The notes: a model not told the origin generated them from the letters alone. A DNA stretch of 64,000 bases from Martelella lutilitoris (GCF_005924265.1 NZ_VCLB01000001.1:62001-126000), one strand, 5' to 3'; shown: positions 18,006-27,737, counted from the first letter of the stretch. A program made the numbers and translations.

Positions 18006-18947
18006 CTATCCCTCGTAAAGCGAAACCGAGATGTCCGAAACCTCGGGCGCCTCCTCGATCAGTCCGTTTTCCGCCATGAATGCGCCGAACCGCTGGTAGC
18101 GGCCGGCATCGAAGGCGGCGGGGCTCTTGCTAAAACGAGTGATGGTATCGGCAAAGGCCGTGCGGTTCAGTTCGTCGTCGAGATCGGGATAGGCCTCGGC
18201 GAAAGAGTTCCAGGCCTCGTCCGGGTGGTTGGTGATGAAGATCGTCGCGCGTTCCACCGCGTCGAGGAAGCGCGGCAGGCGATCATCGTCGATGAGGTCG
18301 CTGCGGGTCACATAAATCAGCTCGTCATAGACCGGGACGCCGTTCTCCTCCGGGAAAAAGGCCTTGCCCTCCTCGCCTTCGATCGCCATCTGGGTCAATT
18401 CGAAATTGCGGAACGCGCCGATCGTGGCATCGACCTGACCGGAGAGGAGCGACTGGGTAAGCGCGAAATTGACATTGACCAGCGTGATGTCGTCTCGCGT
18501 GAGCCCGGCACTCGAGAGCATGGCGGAAACCACCGCCTCCTCGATGCCGGCGACCGAAAAGCCGATCTTGCGGCCCTTCAGGTCGGCGAGCGACTGCACC
18601 GGTCCGTTTGCCATTACCGTCAGCGTGTTGAGCGGTGTGGAGACCAGCGTGCCGAAGCGCTTGATGTCGATGCCGGCGGCATGGTCGAGATAGAGGTTCG
18701 GCTGGTAGTGAACGCCGATATCGGCCCGGCCGGCGGCGACCATGCGCGGCACCATGGACGGATCGGCCGGCGGCACGAGGTCCACGTCGAGCCCCTCGTC
18801 GGCGAAATAGCCGTTTGCCTCGGCAATCACCATTGGTGCGTGGTCCGGGTTCACATACCATTCGAGAATGACGCTGAGCTTGTCATTGGCGGCGGCAAGG
18901 CCGGGCAGAAGCGCCAGGGCGGCCGCGAGGGCTAGTCTTTTGAGCAT
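18006..18947 (-). CDS. thiY: ABC substrate-binding protein for a thiamine pyrimidine precursor
   Basis: A 313-residue NMT1/THI5-like binding protein with a signal peptide (MLKRLALAAALALLPGLAAA). The fold opening LSVILEWYVNPDHAPMVIAE is characteristic of ThiY, which binds formylaminopyrimidine/HMP-type precursors in the periplasm. AAGGAGG precedes the ATG. It follows thiX by 30 bp and the pair lies downstream of a TPP riboswitch, so expression should fall when thiamine is plentiful. The matching ATPase ThiZ is not encoded next to it. Confidence 0.9.
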   Translation of the reverse strand: MLKRLALAAALALLPGLAAANDKLSVILEWYVNPDHAPMVIAEANGYFADEGLDVDLVPPADPSMVPRMVAAGRADIGVHYQPNLYLDHAAGIDIKRFGTLVSTPLNTLTVMANGPVQSLADLKGRKIGFSVAGIEEAVVSAMLSSAGLTRDDITLVNVNFALTQSLLSGQVDATIGAFRNFELTQMAIEGEEGKAFFPEENGVPVYDELIYVTRSDLIDDDRLPRFLDAVERATIFITNHPDEAWNSFAEAYPDLDDELNRTAFADTITRFSKSPAAFDAGRYQRFGAFMAENGLIEEAPEVSDISVSLYEG

Positions 18948-18977
18948 TTGATCCTCCTTGGGAAATCGCGCGGCCGC

Positions 18978-19733
18978 TCATTGGGCGGGCGACCAGCGGG
19001 TGAAAAAGGGCGCGGCAAGATCCACCGCCTTGCGAAACAGGACGGCCTCGAGCGCCAGGATGAACATGGCGGCAAACACCGTATCGGCCTGCATACGGGC
19101 ATTGGCCTGCACCATGACGAAACCGAGACCGCCGGCAGCGCCCACCCATTCGCCGACGACGGCGCCGAGAGGGGCAAGGGGTGCTGCGATGCGCAGGCCC
19201 GAAAACAGTTGCGGCATGGCGAGCGGCAGCCGGATGAGAATGAGAAGTTGCCAGTGTCCGGCCCCATCGAGATGCGCCGCCTTGACGATGGCGCTGTCGG
19301 TGCGGGCAAGCCCGTCGGCGAAATTCGAGGCGACCGGAAAGAAGACGATGATCATCGTCATCACCACCTTGGACGTCATGCCGAACCCGAACCAGAGCAC
19401 CAGCATGGGCGCGATGACGAAAACCGGGAAGGATTGCAGCACGACGAGCGCCGGCCAGACGAGACGTCCGAACCGGGGAAAACCGGCGAGCAGAAAGGCG
19501 GCGCCCGCGCCAAAAACCGCGCCGGCGGCAAAGCCGGCGATGATCTCGCGCAGCGTGATGAGGGCATTCGTCAGCAGAGAAGCATGGCCGGTCCACAGCC
19601 TTGCGGCAACGGCTGAGGGCGCGGGCAGGATATAGCGCGGCAGCTCAAGCGCCGTGACGACCGCCTGCCACAGCAGGACGAGTGCAAGCACCACCAGAAG
19701 AGATCTGAAAACGGCGACAAGGCTTTGTCTCAA
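18978..19733 (-). CDS. thiX: ABC permease for a thiamine pyrimidine precursor
   Basis: A 251-residue BPD-type inner-membrane permease with about six helices. The EAA loop is visible as ARTDSAIVKAAHLDGAGHWQ. TTG at 19733 is the longest plausible start; GGGGAC lies only 1-2 bases upstream of it, so a GTG about 13 codons further in cannot be excluded. It is the first gene after the TPP riboswitch and forms a two-gene unit with thiY. A ThiZ ATPase must come from elsewhere. Confidence 0.87.
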   Translation of the reverse strand: MRQSLVAVFRSLLVVLALVLLWQAVVTALELPRYILPAPSAVAARLWTGHASLLTNALITLREIIAGFAAGAVFGAGAAFLLAGFPRFGRLVWPALVVLQSFPVFVIAPMLVLWFGFGMTSKVVMTMIIVFFPVASNFADGLARTDSAIVKAAHLDGAGHWQLLILIRLPLAMPQLFSGLRIAAPLAPLGAVVGEWVGAAGGLGFVMVQANARMQADTVFAAMFILALEAVLFRKAVDLAAPFFTRWSPAQ

Positions 19734-19811
19734 GTCCCCTCTCCCCGGCGCAGCCGGGCAGCGGACGTAACAAAACAGGCTGATTTTATGGGCGTATCGC
19801 TCAACACCAAA

Positions 19812-19905
19812 CTCCGTTCCTACGCCGGCATGACCCGGATCAGGTTCAAGGGTTCGGCTTCAAGCCATCTCAGCATCCTCTGACGAAGATCGCACCCCTC
19901 GGATG
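19812..19905 (-). promoter_or_regulatory. TPP riboswitch (THI element)
   Basis: On the minus strand the conserved boxes appear in order: GGGGTGC, GGATGCTGAGA, GAACCCTTGAACCTGATCC and GGGTCATGCCGGCGTAGG, with ATCCG pairing to CGGAG as the closing P1 stem. These are the thiamine-pyrophosphate aptamer signatures. It ends 79 nt ahead of thiX. Binding of TPP is expected to repress translation or transcription of thiXY. Confidence 0.95.
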
Positions 19906-19911
19906 CGCTCA

Positions 19912-19940
19912 TCTATGCCCGTGTCGTGCGGCCCGGTCAA
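19912..19940 (-). promoter_or_regulatory. Promoter of the thiXY transcript
   Basis: TTGACC (19940-19935), 17-bp spacer and CATAGA (19917-19912) would place the transcription start at the 5' edge of the riboswitch. The -35 is 5/6 and the -10 is 3/6 to the consensus. Confidence 0.45.
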
Positions 19941-19982
19941 GAAGCGCCGACACTCCTTGCGGCCGCGAAAAGGCGAATTGAG

Positions 19983-20018
19983 TTGACAACAAGGGCGATT
20001 CTCATCTTCAAGTTGTCA
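19983..20018. promoter_or_regulatory. Inverted repeat TGACAAC/GTTGTCA before the MFS gene
   Basis: TGACAAC (19984-19990) and its exact reverse complement GTTGTCA (20012-20018) are separated by 21 bp, 126 bp before the transporter start. The left arm lies in a TTGACA -35-like box. Possible operator; no adjacent regulator gene. Confidence 0.35.
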
Positions 20019-20143
20019 GGAAACCTTGGCTGCAGGCGAAATTTTCAGCTAGCGTTCACAAAAAAAGACTAAGGGTCGGAAAACAGAAAAAACTGACAGG
20101 CGTGCCGGAAAGCCGGCTGCGCCTTATTTTGCGGAGGAAACCA

Positions 20144-21475
20144 ATGCTTATCGCCATCGTCATCGTGGCGGCACTGTTCGGCATGCTCTTCGGCTTTGAC
20201 CAGGGCGTGATTTCCGGCGCTTTGCCGTTCATCAAACAGGATTTCACCATCACGCCTTTCATGGAGGGCGTGATCACCTCGGCCGTGCCGCTCGGCGCGG
20301 TGGCGGGTACGCTGCTTGCCATGGTTACCACCGACCGCTACGGACGAAAGCCGATGCTGATCCTCGGCGCCGTGATCTTCCTCGTCGGCTCGCTGATTTC
20401 CGCTTTCGCCTTCAACCAATATGTGCTGACGCTCGCCCGCCTTCTGATCGGCGTCGGCATCGGCGCATCGGCCATGACAGCCCCGATGTTCCTGGCGGAA
20501 GTGGCGCCGGCACGCATTCGCGGCACCATCGTTTCGGCCTTCCAGTTGATGATCACCATCGGCATCATGATTTCCTACATGTCGGACGCGGCCTTCGGCG
20601 GCACCGGCGACTGGCGCTGGATGATCGGCGTCGGCGTGTTCCCGTCGATCATCGCCCTTGCCGGCATCCTGCTCTCGCCGGAAACGCCGCGCTGGCTGAC
20701 GCTGAATTCGAACGCCGACAAGGCGCGCGACATCATCGCCAAGCTGCAGCCGGAGAGTTCCGATGCCGAAATCGATGAAATCATCGCCGAGATCAAGGAA
20801 AGCGCGAGGGATGAAGAAGCAACCCCCGCATGGAGCACCTTTCTGAAAAAGGGCATCCTGCCGGTCACGAGCTTTGCCATGATCGTGTTCGTGCTGCAGC
20901 AGCTCTCCGGCATCAACGCGATCATCTATTACGCGCCGGAAATCTTCAAGAGCGCCGGCTTCTCCGGCACCATGACCCAGCTTCTGGCCACCGTCGGCAT
21001 CGGCGTCGTCAATGTGGCGCTGACGATCGTCGCCATGTATCTGGTTGAATCCATAGGCCGGCGCAAGCTGCTGATCCTGGGCTTTCTCGGCACCGCCGCC
21101 TCCATGGCGCTGGTAACCGTCGCGACCATGATGGATGTCGCCGCGACCCCCTATCTGGCCTTGATCGGGATCTTCGCCTTCATCGCCTTCTTCGCCGTCA
21201 GCCTTGGCCCGTTGCCCTGGCTCTACATGGCCGAACTGTTCCCGCTGAGACTGCGTCCGCGCGGCATGGCGCTGGCATCGATCGCCAACTGGTTCTTCAA
21301 CTTTGTCGTCGCCCTGCTGTTCCCCGAACTTCTGGCGGGCATCGGCATCGTCGGGACTTTCGGGATCTTCACCGGCTTCTGCGTGATCGGCATTTTCTAC
21401 GCGATCGCCGTGGCGCCGGAAACCAAGGGCATCACGCTTGAGGAAATCGAACAGCGCACGGTGGCTGCGGACTGA
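20144..21475 (+). CDS. Sugar-porter family MFS transporter
   Basis: A 443-residue, 12-helix major facilitator protein. Sugar-porter motifs are present: LFGFDQGVISGALPFI in helix 1, TDRYGRKPMLILGA after helix 2, AEVAPARIRGTIVSAFQ and, in the second half, VLQQLSGINAIIYYAPEIF and AELFPLRLRPRG. It probably imports a hexose or related sugar with protons; the sugar cannot be told. ATG at 20144 has GCGGAGGAAACCA upstream. A perfect terminator follows, so it is a single-gene unit. Confidence 0.92.
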   Translation: MLIAIVIVAALFGMLFGFDQGVISGALPFIKQDFTITPFMEGVITSAVPLGAVAGTLLAMVTTDRYGRKPMLILGAVIFLVGSLISAFAFNQYVLTLARLLIGVGIGASAMTAPMFLAEVAPARIRGTIVSAFQLMITIGIMISYMSDAAFGGTGDWRWMIGVGVFPSIIALAGILLSPETPRWLTLNSNADKARDIIAKLQPESSDAEIDEIIAEIKESARDEEATPAWSTFLKKGILPVTSFAMIVFVLQQLSGINAIIYYAPEIFKSAGFSGTMTQLLATVGIGVVNVALTIVAMYLVESIGRRKLLILGFLGTAASMALVTVATMMDVAATPYLALIGIFAFIAFFAVSLGPLPWLYMAELFPLRLRPRGMALASIANWFFNFVVALLFPELLAGIGIVGTFGIFTGFCVIGIFYAIAVAPETKGITLEEIEQRTVAAD

Positions 21476-21498
21476 TCCGCCCGCATAGCCTGAACGCG

Positions 21499-21524
21499 AC
21501 GGCCCGCCATGCGCGGGCCGTTTT
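21499..21524 (+). terminator. Rho-independent terminator after the MFS gene
   Basis: A perfect 9-bp stem ACGGCCCGC/GCGGGCCGT with a 5-base loop (CATGC) is followed by TTTT. Confidence 0.9.
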
Positions 21525-21566
21525 GCGTGAAACCGCCAAATTGCCTAAGACTAATGGCTGCATTGT

Positions 21567-21585
21567 CGCCGATGGACAATCGGCG
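21567..21585. promoter_or_regulatory. Inverted repeat in the prpD leader
   Basis: CGCCGAT and ATCGGCG form exact 7-base arms around GGACA, 46 bp before prpD. The nested TTGTC/GACAA arms overlap it. It may be an operator or an mRNA hairpin. Confidence 0.35.
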
Positions 21586-21631
21586 CCAAACAGAGGACAA
21601 CGGCGTTGGCATTGAAGCGGGAGGAGACGTC

Positions 21632-23143
21632 ATGCTCGAGCACAAGGTGCGCACCCACAAATCATCGGAAAACCTGAAACGCGAAGACCAGCTTGCCTGG
21701 AAGATCGCCGAGGTCGCGGCAGACCCCGTGGCGCTTGACGATGACGTGGTGGAGATGATCGGCAACCGGATCATCGACAATGCCGCCGTGGCCGCCGCCT
21801 CCGTCGCCCGCAGGCCGGCCGTGAGCGCACGGGCGCAGGCAACCGCCCATCCGTTTACCCCCGGCGCGACCATCTTCGGCCTTGCCGCCGACAAGCGCTT
21901 TTCGCCGGAATGGGCAGCCTGGGCCAATGGCGTTGCCGTGCGCGAGCTTGATTATCATGACACTTTCCTTGCGGCAGATTACTCCCACCCCGGCGACAAC
22001 ATTCCGCCGATCCTGGCCGTCGCCCAGCATTGCGGGCTTTCCGGCGAGGCCTTGGCGAGGGGTATTGCAACCGGCTATGAAGTCCAGGTCGATCTGGTCC
22101 GCGGCATCTGCCTGCACGAGCACAAGATCGACCATATCGCCCATCTGGGACCGTCGGCGGCTGCCGGCATCGGCACCGCGCTCGGGCTTGATGCCGAGAC
22201 CATCTACCAGGCCGTGCAGCAGGCGCTGCATGTGACGACCACGACACGGCAGTCGCGCAAGGGCGAGATCTCAAGCTGGAAGGCCTATGCGCCGGCCTTC
22301 GCCGGCAAGATGGCCGTCGAGGCCGTTGACCGGGTGATGCGCGGTGAAGGCGCGCCGTCGCCGGCCTGGGAGGGCGAGGACGGCTTCATCGCCTACCTCC
22401 TTTCCGGCCCCGGCGCCGAATACACCGTGCCGCTGCCGGAAAAGGGCGAAGCAAAACGCGCCATCATGGACACCTACACCAAGGAGCACTCGGCCGAATA
22501 CCAGAGCCAGGCGCTGATCGACCTTGCCCGCCGCATGGGCCCCGCGATCGGCGATCTTTCCAAGGTGAAGTCGATCCTGATCGAGACCAGCCACCACACC
22601 CATTATGTGATCGGCACCGGCGCCAACGACCCGCAGAAGATGGATCCCAACGCCAGCCGCGAGACGCTCGACCACTCGATCATGTACATCTTCGCCGTGG
22701 CGCTCGAGGACGGCGGCTGGCACCACGAGCGCTCCTATGCGCCGGAACGGGCGAAACGCCCGGAAACGGTTGCGCTGTGGCACAAGATCGCCACGGCCGA
22801 GAACCCGGAATGGACGCGACGCTATCACAGCCATGATCCAGCCGAAAAGGCTTTCGGCGGCCATGTGATCGTTACCATGGAGGACGGACGGATCATCGAG
22901 GACCAGTTGGCCATCGCCGATGCCAATCCGCTCGGAAACCGACCCTTTTCGCGGCCCGATTATGTGAAGAAATTCCGCATGCTGGCCCATGGCGTGGTGG
23001 CGGCAGGCGAACAGGACCGCTTTCTTGCAACCGTCGAGCGGCTGACCTCGCTTGCGCCGGAGGAACTTTCCGGCCTGAATTTCGTCGTCGCGCCCGACAA
23101 GCTCGGTGCACCGGCGAAAACCGGCATTTTCGACTGGAGATAA
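21632..23143 (+). CDS. prpD: 2-methylcitrate dehydratase
   Basis: A 503-residue MmgE/PrpD-family enzyme that removes water from 2-methylcitrate in propionyl-CoA breakdown. Conserved parts include [25 protein letters not shown], the [20 protein letters not shown] block and [29 protein letters not shown] precedes the ATG. It is first in prpD-prpC-prpB; a separate aconitase-type AcnD or hydratase step must be supplied elsewhere. The upstream leader has an inverted repeat. Confidence 0.95.
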   Translation: MLEHKVRTHKSSENLKREDQLAWKIAEVAADPVALDDDVVEMIGNRIIDNAAVAAASVARRPAVSARAQATAHPFTPGATIFGLAADKRFSPEWAAWANGVAVRELDYHDTFLAADYSHPGDNIPPILAVAQHCGLSGEALARGIATGYEVQVDLVRGICLHEHKIDHIAHLGPSAAAGIGTALGLDAETIYQAVQQALHVTTTTRQSRKGEISSWKAYAPAFAGKMAVEAVDRVMRGEGAPSPAWEGEDGFIAYLLSGPGAEYTVPLPEKGEAKRAIMDTYTKEHSAEYQSQALIDLARRMGPAIGDLSKVKSILIETSHHTHYVIGTGANDPQKMDPNASRETLDHSIMYIFAVALEDGGWHHERSYAPERAKRPETVALWHKIATAENPEWTRRYHSHDPAEKAFGGHVIVTMEDGRIIEDQLAIADANPLGNRPFSRPDYVKKFRMLAHGVVAAGEQDRFLATVERLTSLAPEELSGLNFVVAPDKLGAPAKTGIFDWR

Positions 23144-23211
23144 GAACCGAGCCGCCGGTTCGGCCTTGAGGAGGGCCGACGCCGCGCGGCGCATGATCGG
23201 GAGGAGAGATC

Positions 23212-24354
23212 ATGACTGAAGCAAGGAAACCGAAGAAATCCGTGGCGCTTTCCGGCGTCGTCGCCGGCAATACGGCGCTGTGCTCCGTCGGCCAAAGCGG
23301 CAACGACCTGCATTATCGCGGTTATGACATTCTCGACATTGCCGACACCTGCGAATTCGAGGAAATCGCCTATCTTCTGGTCTATGGCGCATTGCCGAGC
23401 GCCGCCACGCTTGCCGCCTACAAGGCCAAGCTTTCCGCCCTTCGCGGCCTGCCGTCCGCGGTGCGCGGCGCGCTGGAGCTTTTGCCGGCGGCCACCCACC
23501 CGATGGACGTGATGCGCACCGGCGCCTCCGTGCTCGGCTGCGTGCTGCCGGAGGCTGCGGACCACAACAAGGCGGGCGCGCGCGACATCGCCGACCGGCT
23601 GATGGCCTCGCTCGGCTCGATGCTGCTCTATTGGTATCACTTCTCCCATAATGGCCGGCGGATCGATGTGGAGACCGATGACGCCTCGATCGGCGGGCAC
23701 TTCCTGCATCTTCTCCACGGCAAGGCGCCGAGCGAGAGCCATGTGCGGGCGATGCACACCTCGCTCATTCTCTATGCCGAGCACGAGTTCAACGCCTCGA
23801 CCTTCACCGCCCGCTCGATCACCGGTACCGGCACGGATTTCTATTCCGCCGTCTGCGGCGCGATCGGGGCCTTGCGCGGGCCGAAACACGGCGGCGCAAA
23901 CGAGTTCGCCTTCGAGATCCAGAAGCGTTACGACACGCCTGAAGAAGCCGATGCCGATATCCGTGAACGGGTGGCGCAGAAACAGGTGATCATCGGCTTC
24001 GGGCACCCGGTTTATACGGTCTCCGATCCGCGCAACAAGGTGATCAAGGAAGTCGCCCGCAGTCTCTCCGAGGAAGCCGGCTCGATGAAGATGTTCGACA
24101 TTGCCGAAAAGATCGAGACCACCATGGCGGATGCGCGCAGCATGTTCCCCAATCTCGACTGGTTCTCGGCCGTTTCCTATCACATGATGGGCGTGCCGAC
24201 GGCGATGTTCACGCCGCTCTTCGTGATTGCCCGCATGGCCGGCTGGGCGGCCCATATCATCGAGCAGCGCGAGGACGGCAAGATCATCCGCCCCGCCGCA
24301 AATTACACCGGCCCGGACAACCGGCCCTTCGTGCCCATGAATGAGCGAGCCTGA
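23212..24354 (+). CDS. prpC: 2-methylcitrate synthase
   Basis: A 380-residue citrate-synthase-fold enzyme that condenses propionyl-CoA with oxaloacetate. It begins [19 protein letters not shown] and shows catalytic-histidine regions [11 protein letters not shown] and [13 protein letters not shown] plus [13 protein letters not shown], matching 2-methylcitrate synthases rather than hexameric GltA. It lies 68 bp after prpD and its stop overlaps the possible early start of prpB. Confidence 0.94.
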   Translation: MTEARKPKKSVALSGVVAGNTALCSVGQSGNDLHYRGYDILDIADTCEFEEIAYLLVYGALPSAATLAAYKAKLSALRGLPSAVRGALELLPAATHPMDVMRTGASVLGCVLPEAADHNKAGARDIADRLMASLGSMLLYWYHFSHNGRRIDVETDDASIGGHFLHLLHGKAPSESHVRAMHTSLILYAEHEFNASTFTARSITGTGTDFYSAVCGAIGALRGPKHGGANEFAFEIQKRYDTPEEADADIRERVAQKQVIIGFGHPVYTVSDPRNKVIKEVARSLSEEAGSMKMFDIAEKIETTMADARSMFPNLDWFSAVSYHMMGVPTAMFTPLFVIARMAGWAAHIIEQREDGKIIRPAANYTGPDNRPFVPMNERA

Positions 24355-24367
24355 CAGGATTATTGCC

Positions 24368-25285
24368 ATGCCCTATCTGATTTCCGCCGACCTTCCGCAA
24401 GAACCCGCAGGCCTGCGCCTCCGCCGCCAGGTGGAGGCGGGCGACATCGTCACCATGCCCGGCGTGCACAACGGCATGGCAGCCCTCCAGGCGAAGAAGG
24501 CCGGCTTTGACGCGCTTTATCTTTCGGGCGCGGCGATGACCGCTTCCATGGGCATTCCGGACCTTGGCATGATCACGGTGGACGAGGTTGCCTTCTTCAT
24601 CCGCCAGATCACCCGGGCCAGCGGCCTGCCGCTGCTTGTCGACGGCGACACCGGCTACGGCGAGGCGCTGAACGTGATGCACATGGTCCGCACATTCGAG
24701 GATGCAGGGGCGGCCGGCGTCCATATCGAGGACCAGCTTCTGCCGAAGAAATGCGGCCACCTGAACGACAAGAAGCTCGCCGACCCGCATGACATGGCCG
24801 CCAAGATCGCCGCAGCGGCCAAGGCCCGCCGCAATCTCTACGTCATCGCCCGCACCGACGCTGCGGCAAGCGAGGGGATCGACGGCGCGGTGGCGCGGGC
24901 GAAACTGTTCATGGAGGCCGGCGCCGATGCGATCTTCCCCGAGGCGCTGACCAATGTCGATATGTTCCGCGAATTTGCCGCCCGCATGGAGGGCGTGCCG
25001 CTTCTCGCCAACATGACCGAGTTCGGCCGCACGCCCTATATGACAGCGTCGGAGTTCGAGGAAATGGGCTACCGCATGGTGATCTTCCCGGTCTCCTCGC
25101 TGCGGGTCGCCAACAAGGCGCAGGAGCGGTTGTTTTCAACATTGAAGGAAACCGGCTCGACCAAGGCCATGCTGGACGACATGCAGACCCGCGCCGAGCT
25201 CTACGAGACGATCGACCTCGCAGCCTACGAAAAGCTCGACGCCTCGATCGTCGCGACGGTGCTGCCAACGATGGACAAGGAATAA
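24368..25285 (+). CDS. prpB: Methylisocitrate lyase
   Basis: A 305-residue ICL/PEP-mutase-family enzyme that cleaves 2-methylisocitrate to pyruvate and succinate. The active-site signature KKCGH (in LLPKKCGHLNDKKL) and the metal-binding VDGDTGYGEALN and RTDA segments are present. ATG at 24368 starts at the conserved MPYLISADLP; an upstream ATG at 24341 overlaps prpC by 14 bases and lacks a ribosome site. It ends the prp operon and converges with hutC. No prpR/prpE seen. Confidence 0.94.
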   Translation: MPYLISADLPQEPAGLRLRRQVEAGDIVTMPGVHNGMAALQAKKAGFDALYLSGAAMTASMGIPDLGMITVDEVAFFIRQITRASGLPLLVDGDTGYGEALNVMHMVRTFEDAGAAGVHIEDQLLPKKCGHLNDKKLADPHDMAAKIAAAAKARRNLYVIARTDAAASEGIDGAVARAKLFMEAGADAIFPEALTNVDMFREFAARMEGVPLLANMTEFGRTPYMTASEFEEMGYRMVIFPVSSLRVANKAQERLFSTLKETGSTKAMLDDMQTRAELYETIDLAAYEKLDASIVATVLPTMDKE

Positions 25286-25323
25286 AGCGAGAGCGCTCTG
25301 CTTGTCGCACAGCCCTGCGCCCG

Positions 25324-26088
25324 TCACCCCGGCCTTGCCGACGGGGCGAACTGGGCGACGAGGGTGTGCATGTCGCCGGGATAGGTGAGATTGACCTGGG
25401 TGATCGAGCCGGAAGCGTTCCAGGTCCGCCTTTCGATCACCAGACAGGGGGCGCCCTCGGCAAGGTCGAGGACATCGGCGATATCACGATCCGCGCCCGT
25501 GGCGCGAATGCGATGTTCGGCGGCGCTCCACGGCACCTGCTCCAGCAGCCAGGTGCCCGGCGGATTACGTGAAAAATCCGCTTCCAGCGCCTGCGGCACT
25601 TCTTCGAGGCTGATCAGTCGGTCTTCGAGGCAGAACGGGCGCTGGCCGGCCGTGTGCAGACCCTTGAGGCTCAGGACCCTGCCCGACCGCGGGAGACGCA
25701 GCCGCTTCCGGTCGCCGTCATCCGCTGTCCGCTCTTCCCGTTCGATCAGCCGAAAATCGTAAGCCAGTCCGAGCGCCCTGACCTCACGCTCCAGCTGGTG
25801 GATTTCCAAAACGGCGGACAAGACTTCCGGCTGGCGCACATAGGAGCCGGACTTGCGGCGGCGCTCGATCAGGCCCTTCTTGACGAGTTCCGACAGCGCC
25901 TTGTTCACGGTCATGCGCGAACAGCCATATTCGGCGGTCAGCTCGTGCTCGAAGGGAATGCGCGTGCCCGGCGGCCATTCACCGGACACGATCCGGTCTT
26001 CGACATCGCGCTGGATGCGGGCGTGCAACGCCAGCGGCTTTGTCTCGATCTTTCGGGAAACGCTTTTGCGCGCGCGCTCTTCTGCCAT
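25324..26088 (-). CDS. hutC: GntR-family histidine utilisation repressor
   Basis: A 254-residue HutC-type regulator. An N-terminal winged helix (IQRDVEDRIVSGEWPPGTRI... CSRMTVNKALSELVKKGLIERR) is followed by a UTRA ligand-binding domain that in HutC senses urocanate. The ATG at 26088 has AGAAGGA upstream; an in-frame GTG at 26103 overlaps the ATPase stop. It is the last gene of an SBP-permease-ATPase-hutC unit, so it is likely autoregulated. Two palindromes of the GTnTAnAC kind over hut promoters are its probable targets. Confidence 0.9.
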   Translation of the reverse strand: MAEERARKSVSRKIETKPLALHARIQRDVEDRIVSGEWPPGTRIPFEHELTAEYGCSRMTVNKALSELVKKGLIERRRKSGSYVRQPEVLSAVLEIHQLEREVRALGLAYDFRLIEREERTADDGDRKRLRLPRSGRVLSLKGLHTAGQRPFCLEDRLISLEEVPQALEADFSRNPPGTWLLEQVPWSAAEHRIRATGADRDIADVLDLAEGAPCLVIERRTWNASGSITQVNLTYPGDMHTLVAQFAPSARPG

Positions 26089-26099
26089 CGGCGTCCTTC

Positions 26100-26891
26100 T
26101 CACCCCCGACTTGCGGCGGCCACCACCTCGGCGCGGATTTCCTCCGTCAGCTTCATCCGAAGCCGGGCGAATTCGGGATCGGCCTTCAGGTGATAGTCGC
26201 GCGGATGCGGGAAATCGACCGGCGTGATCGACGAGATGCGTCCGGGACGGGCCGACATGGTGACGACGCGGGACGCCATGAACACGGATTCCTCGATGTC
26301 ATGGGTGACGAAGATCACCGTCTTCTTTTCCCGCTCCCAGATGCCGAGCAGAAGCTCCTGCATCAGCCCGCGCGTCTGGTTGTCGAGCGCGCCGAAGGGC
26401 TCGTCGAGAAGCAGGATCTTCGGATCATTGGCAAGGGCGCGGGCAATGGCCGTACGCTGCTGCATGCCGCCGGAAAGCTGTTTAGGCCAGTGATCGGCAA
26501 AGGCGGAAAGCCCCACCCGGTCGAGATAGAGGTCGACTGCCTCTCGAACCTGCTTGTCTCGAACGCCCTTTTCGCGCAGGCCGAAGCCGACATTCTCGCG
26601 GATCGTCAGCCAGGGAAACAGCGTGTAGGATTGGAACACCATGCCCCGGTCTGCGCCCGGCCCCTTGATCGCCTTGCCCTCCAGCAGAACCTCGCCGGTG
26701 GTCGGCTTGTCGAGACCGGCAACGATGCGCAGGAGCGTTGACTTGCCGCAGCCGGACGGGCCCAGAATGGTGACGAAATCGTTCTTTGCGAGCGTAAGGT
26801 CCGTGGGCGAAAGCGCCTCGATGGGCGCACCGCCCTTGCGGCCCGGAAAGACGCGCGAGACGCCCTTGATCTCAAGTTCCGGCGCGCTCAT
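26100..26891 (-). CDS. ABC transporter ATP-binding protein (TauB/SsuB type)
   Basis: A 263-residue ATPase with Walker [10 protein letters not shown], signature LSGGMQQRTAIARAL, Walker B ILLLDEPFGALD and H-loop VTHDIEESV. It energises import by the permease encoded just upstream, with which it overlaps by four bases (ATGA). Family members carry taurine, sulfonates, nitrate or pyrimidines; location inside the hut regulon suggests histidine, urocanate or a related compound, which is inference. Confidence 0.92.
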   Translation of the reverse strand: MSAPELEIKGVSRVFPGRKGGAPIEALSPTDLTLAKNDFVTILGPSGCGKSTLLRIVAGLDKPTTGEVLLEGKAIKGPGADRGMVFQSYTLFPWLTIRENVGFGLREKGVRDKQVREAVDLYLDRVGLSAFADHWPKQLSGGMQQRTAIARALANDPKILLLDEPFGALDNQTRGLMQELLLGIWEREKKTVIFVTHDIEESVFMASRVVTMSARPGRISSITPVDFPHPRDYHLKADPEFARLRMKLTEEIRAEVVAAASRG

Positions 26892-27661
26892 GCGAACCTC
26901 CAGGCAAACAGGGCGCGATTGGCCATCTTGAAGGCAAAGTCGGAGATCAGGCCGATGACGCCGATGACGATGATGCCGAAGATGATCTGGCCGGTTGCCA
27001 TCAGCGCCTGGGAATTGATGATCATGTAGCCGATGCCGGATGATGCGCCGATCAGCTCGGCAACGATCACATAGGTCCAGGCCCAGCCGAGCACGAGGCG
27101 CAGCGTCTCGGCGATGTCGGGGGCGGAGGCCGGCAACAGCACGCGCCGGACGATGCCGCGATGCGAGGCGCCGAGCGTATAGGCGGCCTCGACCAGATCA
27201 CGCCTGGTATTGGCGACATAGACGGCGACCATGAGAATGATCTGGAACACCGCGCCGATGAAGATGACGAGCAGTTTCTGCATTTCGCCAATGCCGGCCC
27301 AAAGGATCAACAGCGGCACGAAGGCAGAGGCCGGCAGGTAGCGGGCAAAGGAGACGAAAGGCTCCAGCAGCGCCTCGATCGGCTTGTAGGCCCCCATGGC
27401 GATGCCGAGCGGCACGGCGATGACCGAGGCCAGCACGAAGCCGCCAACCACGCGCCAGACGGTGATGCCGATATCGCCGAGAAAGCCGCGCTTCGACAAG
27501 AGCCACCAGCCGTCCTGCAGCATGGTGATCGGGTCCGCCAGGAAGGTTTTCGAGACAAAGCCGCCAAAGGTCGCAAACGACCAGCCGGCAAAGAAGATGG
27601 CGAAGAACAGGATGCCGAGAGATATTCTCAAGCGTGGGCTGATCGGCTCAAGCGGTTTCAT
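26888..27661 (-). CDS. ABC transporter permease (TauC/SsuC type)
   Basis: A 257-residue BPD permease with about six helices; the EAA loop reads VEAAYTLGASHRGIVRRVLLP. The ATG at 27661 is preceded by GGAAAACCCA; a longer open frame upstream is encoded by the repeat and is not counted. It is separated from the binding-protein gene by 244 bp that contain a palindromic repeat, so transcription must read through strong hairpins to reach it. Confidence 0.9.
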   Translation of the reverse strand: MKPLEPISPRLRISLGILFFAIFFAGWSFATFGGFVSKTFLADPITMLQDGWWLLSKRGFLGDIGITVWRVVGGFVLASVIAVPLGIAMGAYKPIEALLEPFVSFARYLPASAFVPLLILWAGIGEMQKLLVIFIGAVFQIILMVAVYVANTRRDLVEAAYTLGASHRGIVRRVLLPASAPDIAETLRLVLGWAWTYVIVAELIGASSGIGYMIINSQALMATGQIIFGIIVIGVIGLISDFAFKMANRALFAWRFA

Positions 27662-27737
27662 TGGGTTTTCCGTGGTTAGGGCAGCGGTGGGTTGCGATCC
27701 CTTGTTGCATCTGGTTGCGCTCGCCTCGCACTCCCAC

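Noticed and set aside
25286-25323. AGAGCGCTCT palindrome between prpB and hutC as a terminator
   Set aside because: No loop or T-run, so it does not form a convincing terminator.
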